Source of the DNA: Candidatus Woesearchaeota archaeon
Lineage (GTDB): Archaea > Nanobdellota > Nanobdellia > Woesearchaeales > WJKV01
Assembly: GCA_019323355.1 (NCBI GenBank)
Contig: JAHWHI010000066.1
Span: 1-8,750 of the forward strand
DNA: 8,750 nucleotides
Direction: 5' to 3'
A program made the position numbers and the translations under genes. This document shows, piece by piece, positions 1 to 6,917 of the stretch. A model generated the notes under the pieces. It was not told the DNA's origin, searched no databases, and was given only the letters and a program-made list of their open reading frames with translations. Numbering within the stretch: position 1 is the first letter of the stretch; every line of letters begins with the position of its first letter.

Positions 1-165
1 AACCTGCAGAAAAGTGAGGAGAAATACAAGAGCTCACAGATACTTGAGGAGTTTGAAAAATCAAAGAAGAAAGTTGACAAGAGCCTGATATCATATCTTG
101 CGATAATCGCATTGATAATTGTGCTGTTCGAGATGATATACATAAAGAGACGAGGTGACCTATGA
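1..165 (+). CDS. C-terminus of a membrane-anchored protein (partial, 5' end outside window)
   Basis: Frame 1 is open from the first base to a TGA at 163-165 and gives 54 residues. The first ~27 are strongly charged and Lys/Glu-rich, helical in appearance. Residues ~28-47 form one hydrophobic membrane helix (ISYLAIIALIIVLFEMIYI region), followed by a short basic tail (KRRGDL). The basic tail predicts a cytosolic C-terminus and an ectodomain upstream, that is, a type I-like anchor. The stop overlaps the next start in an ATGA (162-165), so the gene is translationally coupled to the BatA-like protein and probably belongs to the same system. In MoxR/VWA loci this place is often held by another VWA or beta-sandwich membrane protein, but nothing visible here identifies the family. 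Reality of the gene is fairly certain; function is unknown. Confidence 0.75.
   Translation, partial: NLQKSEEKYKSSQILEEFEKSKKKVDKSLISYLAIIALIIVLFEMIYIKRRGDL
152..158 (+). promoter_or_regulatory. Ribosome binding site of the BatA-like gene
   Basis: GAGGTGA lies three bases upstream of the ATG at 162 and matches the archaeal anti-Shine-Dalgarno complement (AGGAGGTGA) over seven bases. It lies inside the 3' end of the preceding gene and supports both the chosen start and re-initiation at the ATGA overlap. Confidence 0.7.
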
Positions 166-2564
166 GTTTCCTTAGGTTCCAGCTGCCATGGGTGATTTCC
201 CTAGCAGTGCCAATAATCATACTGCTGTTCGTACTGTTGAGGCTGGAGCTTGTGAAGTTCAAGGACAAGGAGGCAAAGCAAAGATGGATGGAGAGCAAGC
301 CTCAGAGAAGAAAGATGCAGCTTTTCCTCTGGGTCAGCAGGTCCCTTGTTGTATTGCTCATCCTGCTCGCGATCGCTTCTCCGTACGCACTGAAGCAGAT
401 AACAACTGCAGGCGACCAGTCTGTCGTCATCCTGGCAGACAAAAGCAGATCTTTTGAACTTTTTGACGCTGAGATCGCACCGAAACTCCAGGGAGAATTG
501 GAGAAATATTTCCCAGTGGATCTCAAGTATGTCGCGATCGATGAGACAAGCGCAATAGGCGACGGCGTGCTCGGCGCCATACGCGGAAATGATAATATAA
601 TCCTTGTCAGCGACGGAAATACAAATGTAGGCCGGAATCTTGCAGACATAATCACTTATGCGTCCTCTGTCAACAGCACTGTCAATGCAGTCACTCTCAA
701 GCCGCAGAAGACTGATCTCTCTGTCGAGATATCTGGACCAAGGAGGACTGTCTCTGATGTTGATAATAATTTTGTCGTGCTTGTGGACAATCCTTCTAGC
801 GTTGAATATAAGCTTGTTGTAACTGTTGACGGAAAAGAGGTCATCAATACCATGACCAAAGAAACCTCGCACAGCTTCACAAAAGCATTTGTCCAGGGCG
901 TGCATAAGATTGTCGCCAGGATAGAGACAAATGACCTTTTCAAGGAAAACAATGTATACTATAAATCAGTCGAGGTGCTTGAAAAACCGAATGTCCTCTT
1001 TGTATCTATGAAAGAATCCCCTCTTCTGAAGATCCTGAAAGAGCTATACAAGGTCACTGTTGTGAGCTCTATACCTGAAAATCTGGATCCTTTCTCTACA
1101 ATCATACTTAACGATATCCCTGGTTTCACAACACCTGAAGTCGAGAAACTTAGCAGTTATGTGATTGACGGCAACGGTCTTGTTGTAATCGGCGGGGACA
1201 GATCGTATAATTTTGGAAATTATGAGAATGAATTCATTGAAACTTTGCTTCCTACAGTTGTTGGAACAGGAGGAAGGAAAGAGGGAGAGATTAATGTTAT
1301 CCTTGTCATTGATATCAGCGGAAGCACTGGAAAAAGACTGACTGATGCTGGATCAAAGAAAGTTGATGTCGAGAAAGCGCAGACATTGAGCTTGCTCTCG
1401 GATTTCAGGCCGGATGATACAGTTGGTGTTGTTGCATTTAATGTGAATGCGTTCACAATAAGCGAGCCTGTACTTCTCTCAGAATCACAGGACGAACTTG
1501 TTGACAGGATCCTGATGCTGCAGGACGGCGGGGGGACTGTTATCTCAGCAGGAATCAAGCGGGCTATGGAGATGCTTGCTGACAGGCCTGGAAGCAATAA
1601 TATTGTTGTTATCTCTGACGGAAAGACAAAGCACCAGCGCGAGACGTTTGATATTGCAGCTGAAGCTGCAGAGTATGGCATGAGAGTATATACTGTGGGC
1701 ATTGGAAAGGATACTCACAGGAAAAATATGGAAGAGATCGCCCGTCTTGGGCGCGGAGCTTACTTTGAACCTTCACAGGCGCAAAGACTGCGGATCATGT
1801 TCGGCCGCCCGCCTGAGACTGCAGAAGGTGTGCCTTCTGACCGTTACGCACTCGTGCTGATGGATGAAGGTCATTTCATAACTAAAAATCTTGATATCAA
1901 TGCAACTATCTCAGGATTCAACCAGGTTGTCCCAAAAAGCAGTGCGCAGCTTCTTGCTTCGACACATAACGGCTTTCCTGTCCTTGTGACATGGAGGTTC
2001 GGTCTTGGGAGGGTTGTCACTGTTGCTACAGACGACGGGACACGCTATGCTGGAGAACTGCTGAGCCCGAAAAAGTCAGAGATACTTTCAAGATCGATAA
2101 ACTGGGCGATCGGGGACCTCAACAGAAGAGCTCCGTCATATGTTGATATATCTGATACACATATCGACAAGCCTGTTGATGTTGTTGTGAAAAAATCCAC
2201 AAAGCCAGAGACAGAACTGATCGAACTGTCAAAGATCGACGAAGATATCTATTCAGGAGTTTTCACTCCTACAGCAACAGGATTTGTGGACATACTCGGA
2301 ACAACCATCGGTGTGAACTATAACACTGAGTTCCGTGACGTGGGACTTAACCCAGAACTGGAAGAGACCGTCGTCTCAACAGGAGGAAAGATGCTTAATC
2401 CTGAGGATATCAAAGAGATTGTAGAGCATATCAAGATAACTTCAAAACGTATCAAGACTGAAAATGTGTTTTACAGATGGCCTTTCCTAATGGCGGCATT
2501 GATCATATTCCTTATTGAAGTTTGTCTAAGAAGGATAATCGAGAATAGGAATCTATTTAAATAA
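162..2564 (+). CDS. BatA-like membrane protein: two VWA domains, one nested in a GATase1-like fold
   Basis: An 800-residue protein. Two N-terminal membrane helices (~10-27, ~55-73) flank a very basic loop (K/R at 27-51), and a third helix lies at ~773-789. The basic loop and basic C-terminus should be cytosolic, placing residues ~75-772 outside. A short VWA-like domain (~85-180) has a DKSRS MIDAS motif (D93, S95, S97), probable T129 and D151 (VSDG). A beta-sandwich-like stretch follows (~185-275). Residues ~277-372 and ~560-655 resemble the two halves of a class I glutamine-amidotransferase fold (IGGDRSY; then WRFGLGRV) with no nucleophilic Cys in the expected place. Between them sits a complete VWA (~377-550): DISGS (D384, S386, S388), T459, D486. 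The architecture resembles bacterial BatA/large VWA proteins next to MoxR ATPases. Probable role: metal-dependent protein binding in a MoxR-linked envelope machine. Ligand unknown. Confidence 0.88.
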   Translation: MSFLRFQLPWVISLAVPIIILLFVLLRLELVKFKDKEAKQRWMESKPQRRKMQLFLWVSRSLVVLLILLAIASPYALKQITTAGDQSVVILADKSRSFELFDAEIAPKLQGELEKYFPVDLKYVAIDETSAIGDGVLGAIRGNDNIILVSDGNTNVGRNLADIITYASSVNSTVNAVTLKPQKTDLSVEISGPRRTVSDVDNNFVVLVDNPSSVEYKLVVTVDGKEVINTMTKETSHSFTKAFVQGVHKIVARIETNDLFKENNVYYKSVEVLEKPNVLFVSMKESPLLKILKELYKVTVVSSIPENLDPFSTIILNDIPGFTTPEVEKLSSYVIDGNGLVVIGGDRSYNFGNYENEFIETLLPTVVGTGGRKEGEINVILVIDISGSTGKRLTDAGSKKVDVEKAQTLSLLSDFRPDDTVGVVAFNVNAFTISEPVLLSESQDELVDRILMLQDGGGTVISAGIKRAMEMLADRPGSNNIVVISDGKTKHQRETFDIAAEAAEYGMRVYTVGIGKDTHRKNMEEIARLGRGAYFEPSQAQRLRIMFGRPPETAEGVPSDRYALVLMDEGHFITKNLDINATISGFNQVVPKSSAQLLASTHNGFPVLVTWRFGLGRVVTVATDDGTRYAGELLSPKKSEILSRSINWAIGDLNRRAPSYVDISDTHIDKPVDVVVKKSTKPETELIELSKIDEDIYSGVFTPTATGFVDILGTTIGVNYNTEFRDVGLNPELEETVVSTGGKMLNPEDIKEIVEHIKITSKRIKTENVFYRWPFLMAALIIFLIEVCLRRIIENRNLFK
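2554..2563 (+). promoter_or_regulatory. Possible internal archaeal TATA box
   Basis: TATTTAAATA is an AT-only palindrome spanning the stop of the BatA-like gene, preceded by a purine-rich stretch (GAATAGGAAT) that could act as a BRE. A start about 26 bases after the box centre would fall near 2585, just before the ATG at 2590. It could be an internal promoter for the coiled-coil gene and those downstream. Against it, the putative transcript would start inside or just after the ribosome binding site at 2579-2583. Chance occurrence in AT-rich sequence is quite possible. Confidence 0.25.
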
Positions 2565-2578
2565 GAAAATCAAATATT

Positions 2579-2583
2579 GGTGA
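2579..2583 (+). promoter_or_regulatory. Ribosome binding site of the coiled-coil gene
   Basis: GGTGA six bases before the ATG at 2590, the typical archaeal core. It supports this start over the second in-frame ATG at codon 4. Confidence 0.55.
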
Positions 2584-2589
2584 AAGACA

Positions 2590-3075
2590 ATGGCATATAT
2601 GAAACAAAACGTAAATTTTGTATTACTATTCTTTATAATACTGGCATCAGTGACAATACTCGGTGCTACAGTATACTACCAGCTTACGCTGAAGGATCTC
2701 TCTGGAAAGTACAATGACGCTCTTGTGGAGATCGAGACAATCAATAAAAGTTTGAGCTCGAAACTTCAGAGGCTGGCAGATGTAAGGAGCGAACTCGAGC
2801 TGAAATCAGAGCGGGAATCCGAGCTGAGCGGACAGTTCGCAGAGATAAAAGGAACCAAAGAGGATCTCGAGCAGCAGAACTCGGAGCTCAGGTCAGAACT
2901 CAATGTCGCCAAGCTAGAGGTATCGACAGCAAAGACAGAACTTGCGAACGCAATGCAGGATGTCGCTGCCTTGCAGACAGATCTTGCCAATGCAAGACAG
3001 ACATTGCTTAGATTGGATGACGATCTTGAGGAATGCGAGGACGACCTCCATGATTGTGAGGAGCAACTAGACTAA
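2590..3075 (+). CDS. Single-helix membrane protein with an unbroken coiled-coil rod and C-terminal cysteines
   Basis: A 161-residue protein of no named family that I recognise. Residues 9-30 are one hydrophobic helix after a short N-terminus carrying K5; a signal-anchor (N-in, C-out) topology is likely. Everything from ~34 to 161 is charged and helical, with one continuous heptad register: a positions L34, Y41, I48, L55, L62, L69 and onward to L160, d positions including L37, I51, V65, L79, I86, L93, L100, A107, A114, A121, L128 and L142. N97 sits at an a position, as in parallel dimeric coils. C149 and C156 take consecutive d positions in a highly acidic end that also holds H154. It lies 25 bases after the BatA-like gene and one base before the next gene. 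It may be a spacer or stalk linking partners of the MoxR/VWA complex outside the membrane; that role is inference. Confidence 0.85.
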   Translation: MAYMKQNVNFVLLFFIILASVTILGATVYYQLTLKDLSGKYNDALVEIETINKSLSSKLQRLADVRSELELKSERESELSGQFAEIKGTKEDLEQQNSELRSELNVAKLEVSTAKTELANAMQDVAALQTDLANARQTLLRLDDDLEECEDDLHDCEEQLD

Positions 3076-3076
3076 A

Positions 3077-3880
3077 ATGCCATTCAGAAGAATTATCCGG
3101 GAAATAAGATTCACATTCAATATGATTAATCTGTTCTATAGTACTATCCGAACTGTGATACTTTTCCTTGTGATATTCTTAGTGTTCACTGCTTTTAATA
3201 TCCCATGGTATCTCACATTCATTCCAGGAATATATTATTTCTTCAGGCAGATGAGGAAGAGAAGCAAGGTCAACCCCTATAAAGAGATTGAGGGCAAATA
3301 TACTACATTGAAAGAAAAACTCCGGGCTGCGAGAGACAATCTTGACGAAGGAAATGTCTTTGTCTTTGACCTTCACAAGGAGGTTGCAAACGTAATACGA
3401 AAAGTAAATGTTTCCTCTTTTTTTAACACGCGAAGAGCGTTGAATGATCTCTTGATGATGGCATTCCTGTCCCTTGTCATAATCATACTAGCGCCGTTCC
3501 ATGTGCAGATATTGGACCTGCAGGCAATGACAGACCTATCGCTTGATCTTGGCGATCTTGTCGATAATATCGGCAGCATTGGGACCAAAGGAGACAAACT
3601 TGAGGGAGAAGATGACGACGGAGGCTTGGCAGAATACGATGATATCTTTGGAAAGAAAAGTGTCGCCTTGCTCGGAGATGAGAGCATGGAGGTCACGTTC
3701 GAGTCTGCCAATGTCGAGATAGACGTAAATGACATACGAGAGGTTGAGGAAAGGACGTTCACTACTACTTATCCTGAGGAGATCGGTGCAATGGCTGCAT
3801 CAGCTTTTGAGGAGCAGATCCCAAAGGATCAGCAGGAGATAGTTAAAAATTATTATAAAAAAATCGCAACGGAGGGTTGA
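3077..3880 (+). CDS. Three-helix membrane protein with acidic C-terminal domain, MoxR-locus associated
   Basis: A 267-residue protein whose family I cannot name. The basic N-terminus (RRIIREIR) is followed by a hairpin of two membrane helices (~22-40 and ~43-57, short NIPW turn), a basic helical loop (~58-120), and a third helix (~122-142). The remaining ~125 residues are strongly acidic (for example EGEDDDGG at 176-183) and soluble-looking. The positive-inside rule places the N-terminus and 58-120 loop in the cytosol and the acidic tail outside. The end, IPKDQQEIVKNYYKK (248-262), recalls from memory an IP..Y+..V..YF motif near the C-terminus of bacterial proteins in MoxR/VWA operons; this needs a profile search. 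The ATG follows the previous stop by one base, with GTGAGGAG at 3056-3063 as a plausible ribosome binding site. Probably a structural membrane partner of the VWA proteins. Confidence 0.82.
   Translation: MPFRRIIREIRFTFNMINLFYSTIRTVILFLVIFLVFTAFNIPWYLTFIPGIYYFFRQMRKRSKVNPYKEIEGKYTTLKEKLRAARDNLDEGNVFVFDLHKEVANVIRKVNVSSFFNTRRALNDLLMMAFLSLVIIILAPFHVQILDLQAMTDLSLDLGDLVDNIGSIGTKGDKLEGEDDDGGLAEYDDIFGKKSVALLGDESMEVTFESANVEIDVNDIREVEERTFTTTYPEEIGAMAASAFEEQIPKDQQEIVKNYYKKIATEG
3871..3876 (+). promoter_or_regulatory. Ribosome binding site that fixes the MoxR start
   Basis: GGAGGG lies six bases before ATG 3883 but directly abuts the in-frame TTG at 3877. The spacing fits ATG initiation and argues against the two-codon-longer TTG start. 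Confidence 0.65.
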
Positions 3881-3882
3881 AT

Positions 3883-4827
3883 ATGGTAAGTACAGAACAA
3901 TTCAGAAAAACTTTTGAAGCTTTATTCAAAGAGATCGGAAAAGTTGTCATCGGACAGCATGAAGTCATGGAGCAGATGGTAATCGCCATGCTATGTGACG
4001 CTAACGCGCTTCTTGAAGGTTATCCGGGCCTGGCAAAAACACTTCTTGTCAAGACAATGTCAGAACTGATGGATCTTGATTTCAGCAGGATACAGTTCAC
4101 GCCTGACCTGATGCCGTCAGATATCACAGGAACTTATGTCCTGCAAGAATCCGGGGGAAGGCGTGTGTTCAAGTTCGAGCAGGGCCCTATTTTCGCGAAC
4201 ATCATCCTTGCGGATGAGATAAACCGGGCGACACCAAAGACACAGTCTGCACTGCTAGAGGCGATGCAGGAGAAGCAGGTCACTGTCGGCAACGAGACAT
4301 TCAAGCTTGATCTTCCGTTCTTTGTCCTTGCTACACAGAACCCGATCGAACAGGAAGGAACTTATCCTCTTCCAGAAGCGCAGGCAGACCGTTTCCTGCT
4401 TAAGATAAAGACAGACTATCCGTCAATGGAGGAAGAGAAAGAGATTGTCGAGAAATATGCAGAGACACTGAAAGCTCCGCATCTAAGAAAAGTACTGAAC
4501 AAAAGCAGCATTGTCGCACTGCAGCAGTATTCAAGGCAGATACCTATCTCCAAAGATATCAAGGCGAGGGCAGTCAAGATTGTCACAGCAACTCGTAAAG
4601 GAAAGTCCTTGATCGAGTATGGAGCTTCTCCTAGGGCAAGCATTGGTCTTGTTCTTGCAGCAAAAGCACGTGCACTTATCCACGGAAGGAACCACGTGAC
4701 AAATGAGGATCTTAATTCAGTTGCTCTTCCTGTACTCCGTCACAGGATCATCCTTAACTTTGAGGCAGAACGTAAAGGAGTCTCTCCTGACGAAGCGATC
4801 CTTGAGATACTGAAGCAAGTAAAATAA
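3883..4827 (+). CDS. moxR: MoxR-family AAA+ ATPase
   Basis: A 314-residue cytosolic ATPase, full length for MoxR. Visible motifs: Walker A GYPGLAKT (46-53, K52), Walker B ILADEINRA (108-116, D111/E112), sensor 1 in ATQNP (N153), an arginine-finger region EAQADRF (165-171, R170), and sensor 2 GASPRAS (247-253, R251), followed by a helical lid to the C-terminus. MoxR ATPases typically pair with VWA proteins and act as chaperone-like remodellers, in studied cases for metal-cofactor insertion or complex maturation; the client here is unknown. The gene begins two bases after the previous stop and is followed 23 bases later by the DUF58 partner, the classical MoxR-DUF58 pair. The MoxR-DUF58 pair comes last here, after the membrane VWA genes; in many bacterial operons it comes first. 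Identification is firm. Confidence 0.96.
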   Translation: MVSTEQFRKTFEALFKEIGKVVIGQHEVMEQMVIAMLCDANALLEGYPGLAKTLLVKTMSELMDLDFSRIQFTPDLMPSDITGTYVLQESGGRRVFKFEQGPIFANIILADEINRATPKTQSALLEAMQEKQVTVGNETFKLDLPFFVLATQNPIEQEGTYPLPEAQADRFLLKIKTDYPSMEEEKEIVEKYAETLKAPHLRKVLNKSSIVALQQYSRQIPISKDIKARAVKIVTATRKGKSLIEYGASPRASIGLVLAAKARALIHGRNHVTNEDLNSVALPVLRHRIILNFEAERKGVSPDEAILEILKQVK

Positions 4828-4850
4828 TTAAAATATAATCCAAGTGAAAG

Positions 4851-5711
4851 ATGATATCAGACGATTTTTTGGACCAGTTGAACCGCTTCAACCTAGTTAT
4901 CCAGAAAAGGGTCACCAGCAATTATGTCGGAACCCGGGAGAGTGTCGCAATGGGGCACGGCCTTACTTTCGAGGACCACCAGCAGTACACTCCTGGAGAT
5001 GATTACAGGCGGATCGACTGGAAAGTCTATGGGCGGACTGACAAGCTTCACGTCAGGCGTTTTGAGGAGGAAAGAAGCCTGACCATACATATACTCACTG
5101 ATGCCTCTGCTTCTATGAAGTTCAAGAAGAAATGGGATTATGCTTCGATGCTTACTGTCGGCTTTGCTTATCTCACTCTCAGGGAGAATGAAAAATTTCA
5201 GTTATCCACTTTTGCAGAGGAGATAAATTCTTTCAGGCCGAAAAGAGGGAGAGCGCACCTTGCGCAGATGATCGAGATACTTAACAATATGAAAGTGGAG
5301 GGCAAGACAGATCTTATCCGTGCGGCACGTACTGTCAAGAAATCCATATTCTCACGGTCGATGATTGTCGTGATCTCGGATTTCCTTTATCCTTTAGAAG
5401 ATATTGAGACTGCACTGGCCCTACTTGGAAAGAATGACCTTAAGATAATCATGCTTCTTGACGAGAAAGAGTACGATCTTGATTTCAGAGGAGAATACAA
5501 GCTTATCGACTCTGAGAACAAGTCAATGTTAAAAACTTTCATCTCCCAGCGACTGCGTTCTGGATACAAACAAAAACTTGACAAGCATATCGCTGATGTA
5601 AAACGTATTGTACAGGCATTGGGGGGAGAGTTTCATCTTGTTACCACTGGGATGAGCATCTTTGATGCATTCTGGGAGATACTGAGAGAGAAAAAAGCTA
5701 GAGGAAAATAG
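4851..5711 (+). CDS. DUF58 family VWA-like protein, soluble partner of MoxR
   Basis: A 286-residue protein with the hallmark DUF58 segment at ~37-74: HGLTFEDHQQYTPGDDYRRI then DW, ending in RRFEEER (Y46, G49-D50-D51, R53/R54, I55-D56-W57). A VWA fold follows with a complete MIDAS: DASAS (D84, S86, S88), T153 and D177 (ISDF). No membrane helix is visible, so it is the short cytosolic form; longer bacterial DUF58 proteins carry two N-terminal helices. It probably binds MoxR in the cytosol and presents a metal-dependent adhesion surface to clients or to the membrane proteins of the locus. A GTGA at 4844-4847 sits just three bases before ATG 4851. Its TAG stop is immediately followed by the antiporter start, implying coupled translation. 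Family call firm; client unknown. Confidence 0.95.
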   Translation: MISDDFLDQLNRFNLVIQKRVTSNYVGTRESVAMGHGLTFEDHQQYTPGDDYRRIDWKVYGRTDKLHVRRFEEERSLTIHILTDASASMKFKKKWDYASMLTVGFAYLTLRENEKFQLSTFAEEINSFRPKRGRAHLAQMIEILNNMKVEGKTDLIRAARTVKKSIFSRSMIVVISDFLYPLEDIETALALLGKNDLKIIMLLDEKEYDLDFRGEYKLIDSENKSMLKTFISQRLRSGYKQKLDKHIADVKRIVQALGGEFHLVTTGMSIFDAFWEILREKKARGK

Positions 5712-6917
5712 ATGGTTTTATCTGAACTTACATTTATTGCAGTCATATTATTGATTGGCCTGTTGTCTGCAATACTTGCCAAACGTTTGAAAGTCCCTTC
5801 TGTCCTGTTTCTTGTGATTGTGGGTATCGGATTTGGAATATATATGCAAGTGGAAAATATAACTTTGTCATTGCCGACAAAATTCATATCAGGGCTTGGA
5901 TTATTTACTCTTATACTTGTTGTATTTGAATCCACTGCGCAGATCAGGTTCCGGGAGCTGGACAAAGCGTCAATCTTCTCGTTGAAGATGACGTTCGCGA
6001 CAGTGCTCATAAACTTCATCATACTTTCTTTTTTCACTTTGCTCGTTGTCTTTCGGATGAATACTGAGTATATGTTCTTGAGCATTCTTTTCGCAGCTCT
6101 TATGTGCGGCACTGCTCCTGACATAATACTTTCTTTGCTTGGATCGAGCAAGCTCAGGATCATACGATACCTGGAGATCGAGAGTATCATCAATACTCCG
6201 CTCACAGTAATCCTTCCTTTCCTTGTCATTGACCTGCAGAGAGGAGTGTCTGCTGGTTTCTTCTCTGGATTTGCCGGAGATCTTCTCCTCAAGATAACAT
6301 CTGGTCTTGGAGCAGGGCTTCTTCTAGGCCTGATAATCTTTAAAGTCATGAGAAAGCAGTACAGTGAGCGTTATTCTCCAATTGCCATCATCACTGCAGC
6401 ACTGCTGAGCTATGTGTTGGCTGAGAATATCGGTGGAAGCGGAATCATCGCTGTCACAACACTAGGGCTGTTCTTTGGAAATCTAGAGTTCAAGCAAAAA
6501 TATTCCCTGCTGCAATTCGAGTCTGTGCTTTCGACACTGTTGAAAGTACTTATCTTTGTGTTGCTGGGAATTATAATCAAGATCCCGTTATCTTTTACTT
6601 TCCTCTGGACCTCGCTGCTATTATTCGGGATATACCTGCTTGGAAGGTATCTTGCGATCTATCTTGTTGCGCCAAGAATGCCTTCTGCACATAAGATATT
6701 CATGAGCCTGACAGCGTCGAAAGGGTTGGCGGTTGTTGTCGTGACGTTCATACTTGCATCTGCTGTCACAGGTTTTGAACCGATACTGGATTATATACTC
6801 GCGTTTGTGCTTTATTCATTGGTACTTTCATCTATCATAGTATGGTTCTCTCCTAAGCTTATCGGAGAAAAGATCAAAGAGGCAAAGATAGTCACAATCG
6901 CGCCTCCTGGAAAATGA
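5712..6917 (+). CDS. Cation:proton antiporter-like membrane protein (CPA family) with altered ion-site residues
   Basis: A 401-residue, very hydrophobic protein with about 12-13 predicted membrane helices, the length and layout of CPA1/NhaP-type Na+ or K+/H+ antiporters without a C-terminal regulatory domain. It opens with the usual ELTFIAVILLIGLLSAILAK helix and the KVPSVLFLVIVGIGFG second helix. The half-helix motif normally TDP reads TAPD (T134-A135-P136-D137). The helix-6 motif normally E..(L/I)xND reads E157-S-I-I-N161-T162, so the expected aspartate is threonine. The region matching the conserved GLRG segment reads ASKGLA (K337). Fold assignment is good, but transport activity or ion choice may be unusual. 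The start codon directly follows the DUF58 stop (zero spacing), with AGAGGA at 5699-5704 as ribosome binding site, tying it to the MoxR/VWA locus. Acts in the cytoplasmic membrane. Confidence 0.85.
   Translation: MVLSELTFIAVILLIGLLSAILAKRLKVPSVLFLVIVGIGFGIYMQVENITLSLPTKFISGLGLFTLILVVFESTAQIRFRELDKASIFSLKMTFATVLINFIILSFFTLLVVFRMNTEYMFLSILFAALMCGTAPDIILSLLGSSKLRIIRYLEIESIINTPLTVILPFLVIDLQRGVSAGFFSGFAGDLLLKITSGLGAGLLLGLIIFKVMRKQYSERYSPIAIITAALLSYVLAENIGGSGIIAVTTLGLFFGNLEFKQKYSLLQFESVLSTLLKVLIFVLLGIIIKIPLSFTFLWTSLLLFGIYLLGRYLAIYLVAPRMPSAHKIFMSLTASKGLAVVVVTFILASAVTGFEPILDYILAFVLYSLVLSSIIVWFSPKLIGEKIKEAKIVTIAPPGK

Noticed and set aside
188..457. 89-codon plus-strand frame inside the BatA-like gene
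   Set aside because: It lies entirely in an alternate frame of the conserved N-terminal membrane region, without its own ribosome binding site or motif.
201..905. 234-codon minus-strand open frame opposite the BatA-like gene
   Set aside because: It is antisense to a well-supported domain protein, shows no domain or membrane logic of its own and is rich in Cys/Arg/Tyr in a way typical of shadow frames.
3857..3863. A7 run near the end of the three-helix gene as a programmed frameshift site
   Set aside because: The zero frame reads T-AAA-AAA, which is not a canonical X-XXY-YYZ site, and MoxR has its own good ribosome binding site and ATG.
3877..3879. TTG as start of the MoxR gene
   Set aside because: It abuts the GGAGGG ribosome binding site with no spacing and lies in the previous gene's stop region; ATG 3883 has a normal six-base spacing.
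4828..4840. AT-rich stretch between MoxR and DUF58 as a TATA box
   Set aside because: A start 25 bases downstream would fall inside the DUF58 gene, after its ATG.
5633..6349. 238-codon minus-strand open frame opposite DUF58/antiporter
   Set aside because: It is a Ser/Arg/Ile-rich mirror of hydrophobic antiporter codons and crosses the boundary of two real genes; no recognisable motif.
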